64,000 nt of DNA from Apus apus (taxonomy: Eukaryota > Chordata > Aves > Apodiformes > Apodidae): the NCBI RefSeq assembly GCF_020740795.1, contig NC_067285.1:17848001-17912000 (forward strand), in the 5' to 3' direction. Positions 63,761 to 64,000 of the stretch are shown here, piece by piece. The position numbers and the translations under genes are program-made. The notes under the pieces are model-generated. The model was not told the origin of the DNA and did not search any database. It worked only from the letters and a program-made list of their open reading frames with translations. Positions within the stretch are counted from its first letter, which is position 1. Each line of letters begins with the position of its first letter.

Positions 63761-64000
63761 TAACAGATACATTTTAACAGGGTTCTTCTCTTGCTCAGTT
63801 CTGTACATTCCTGGGAAAAACCAGAAGCCTGTGTTTGTCTGGGATCAGTGGCACAGATTTGTTGTGTGGAGCACCTTCCCACTCTGTCAGCAGCTCACTG
63901 TTAACCTCTACTGGTAACCTGTGCTTGAATTCCCTCTCCTTGCTGTATCCACACTGCTACCCCCCTCCTTTTATCTTCTGGGCACTTTCAGTTCAGTTCC

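Overview
The window looks like avian nuclear DNA. It is AT-rich with islands of CpG, it carries CR1-type LINE copies (one with readable reverse-transcriptase segments, the others short 3' tails), and its genes have vertebrate exon-intron structure. No bacterial, viral or organellar operon is present. I cannot name the species.

Layout. (1) Positions 1-1140, minus strand: a promoter and first exon of an interferon-induced IFIT gene (IFIT5-like by position), reading off the left edge. It has an ISRE, a second IRF-type site, a TATA box and an exon that ends just after ATG-AG at a perfect splice donor, which is the usual IFIT arrangement. (2) Positions 4320-17598, plus strand: the complete lysosomal acid lipase gene LIPA. 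A CpG-island promoter is followed by nine coding exons, all with GT-AG junctions and matching phases, giving 398 residues with an intact catalytic triad; a long 3' UTR probably ends near 19.37 kb. (3) Positions 21.98-23.13 kb: two short GC-rich stretches, each ending at a consensus splice donor. They are candidate upstream exons of CH25H or of a non-coding RNA. (4) Positions 24816-25640, plus strand: single-exon cholesterol 25-hydroxylase CH25H (274 residues, all three histidine boxes). (5) Positions 26669-27820, minus strand: a 5'-truncated, decayed CR1 LINE. (6) Positions 27.8-64 kb: no exon I can support; simple repeats and old CR1 tails only.

The genes fit together. LIPA frees cholesterol from lipoprotein esters in the lysosome, CH25H oxidises cholesterol to 25-hydroxycholesterol in the ER membrane, and IFIT proteins bind non-self RNA. 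In human the order IFIT - LIPA - CH25H - FAS is the same, with IFIT divergent from LIPA, so this is a conserved block. On that map the empty right half would be the spacer leading to FAS, which is not visible here.

Most interesting points: the IFIT promoter, which no long open reading frame reveals; the paired splice donors upstream of CH25H; and a CACGTG box inside the IFIT promoter. I see no clear evidence of a wholly new system.
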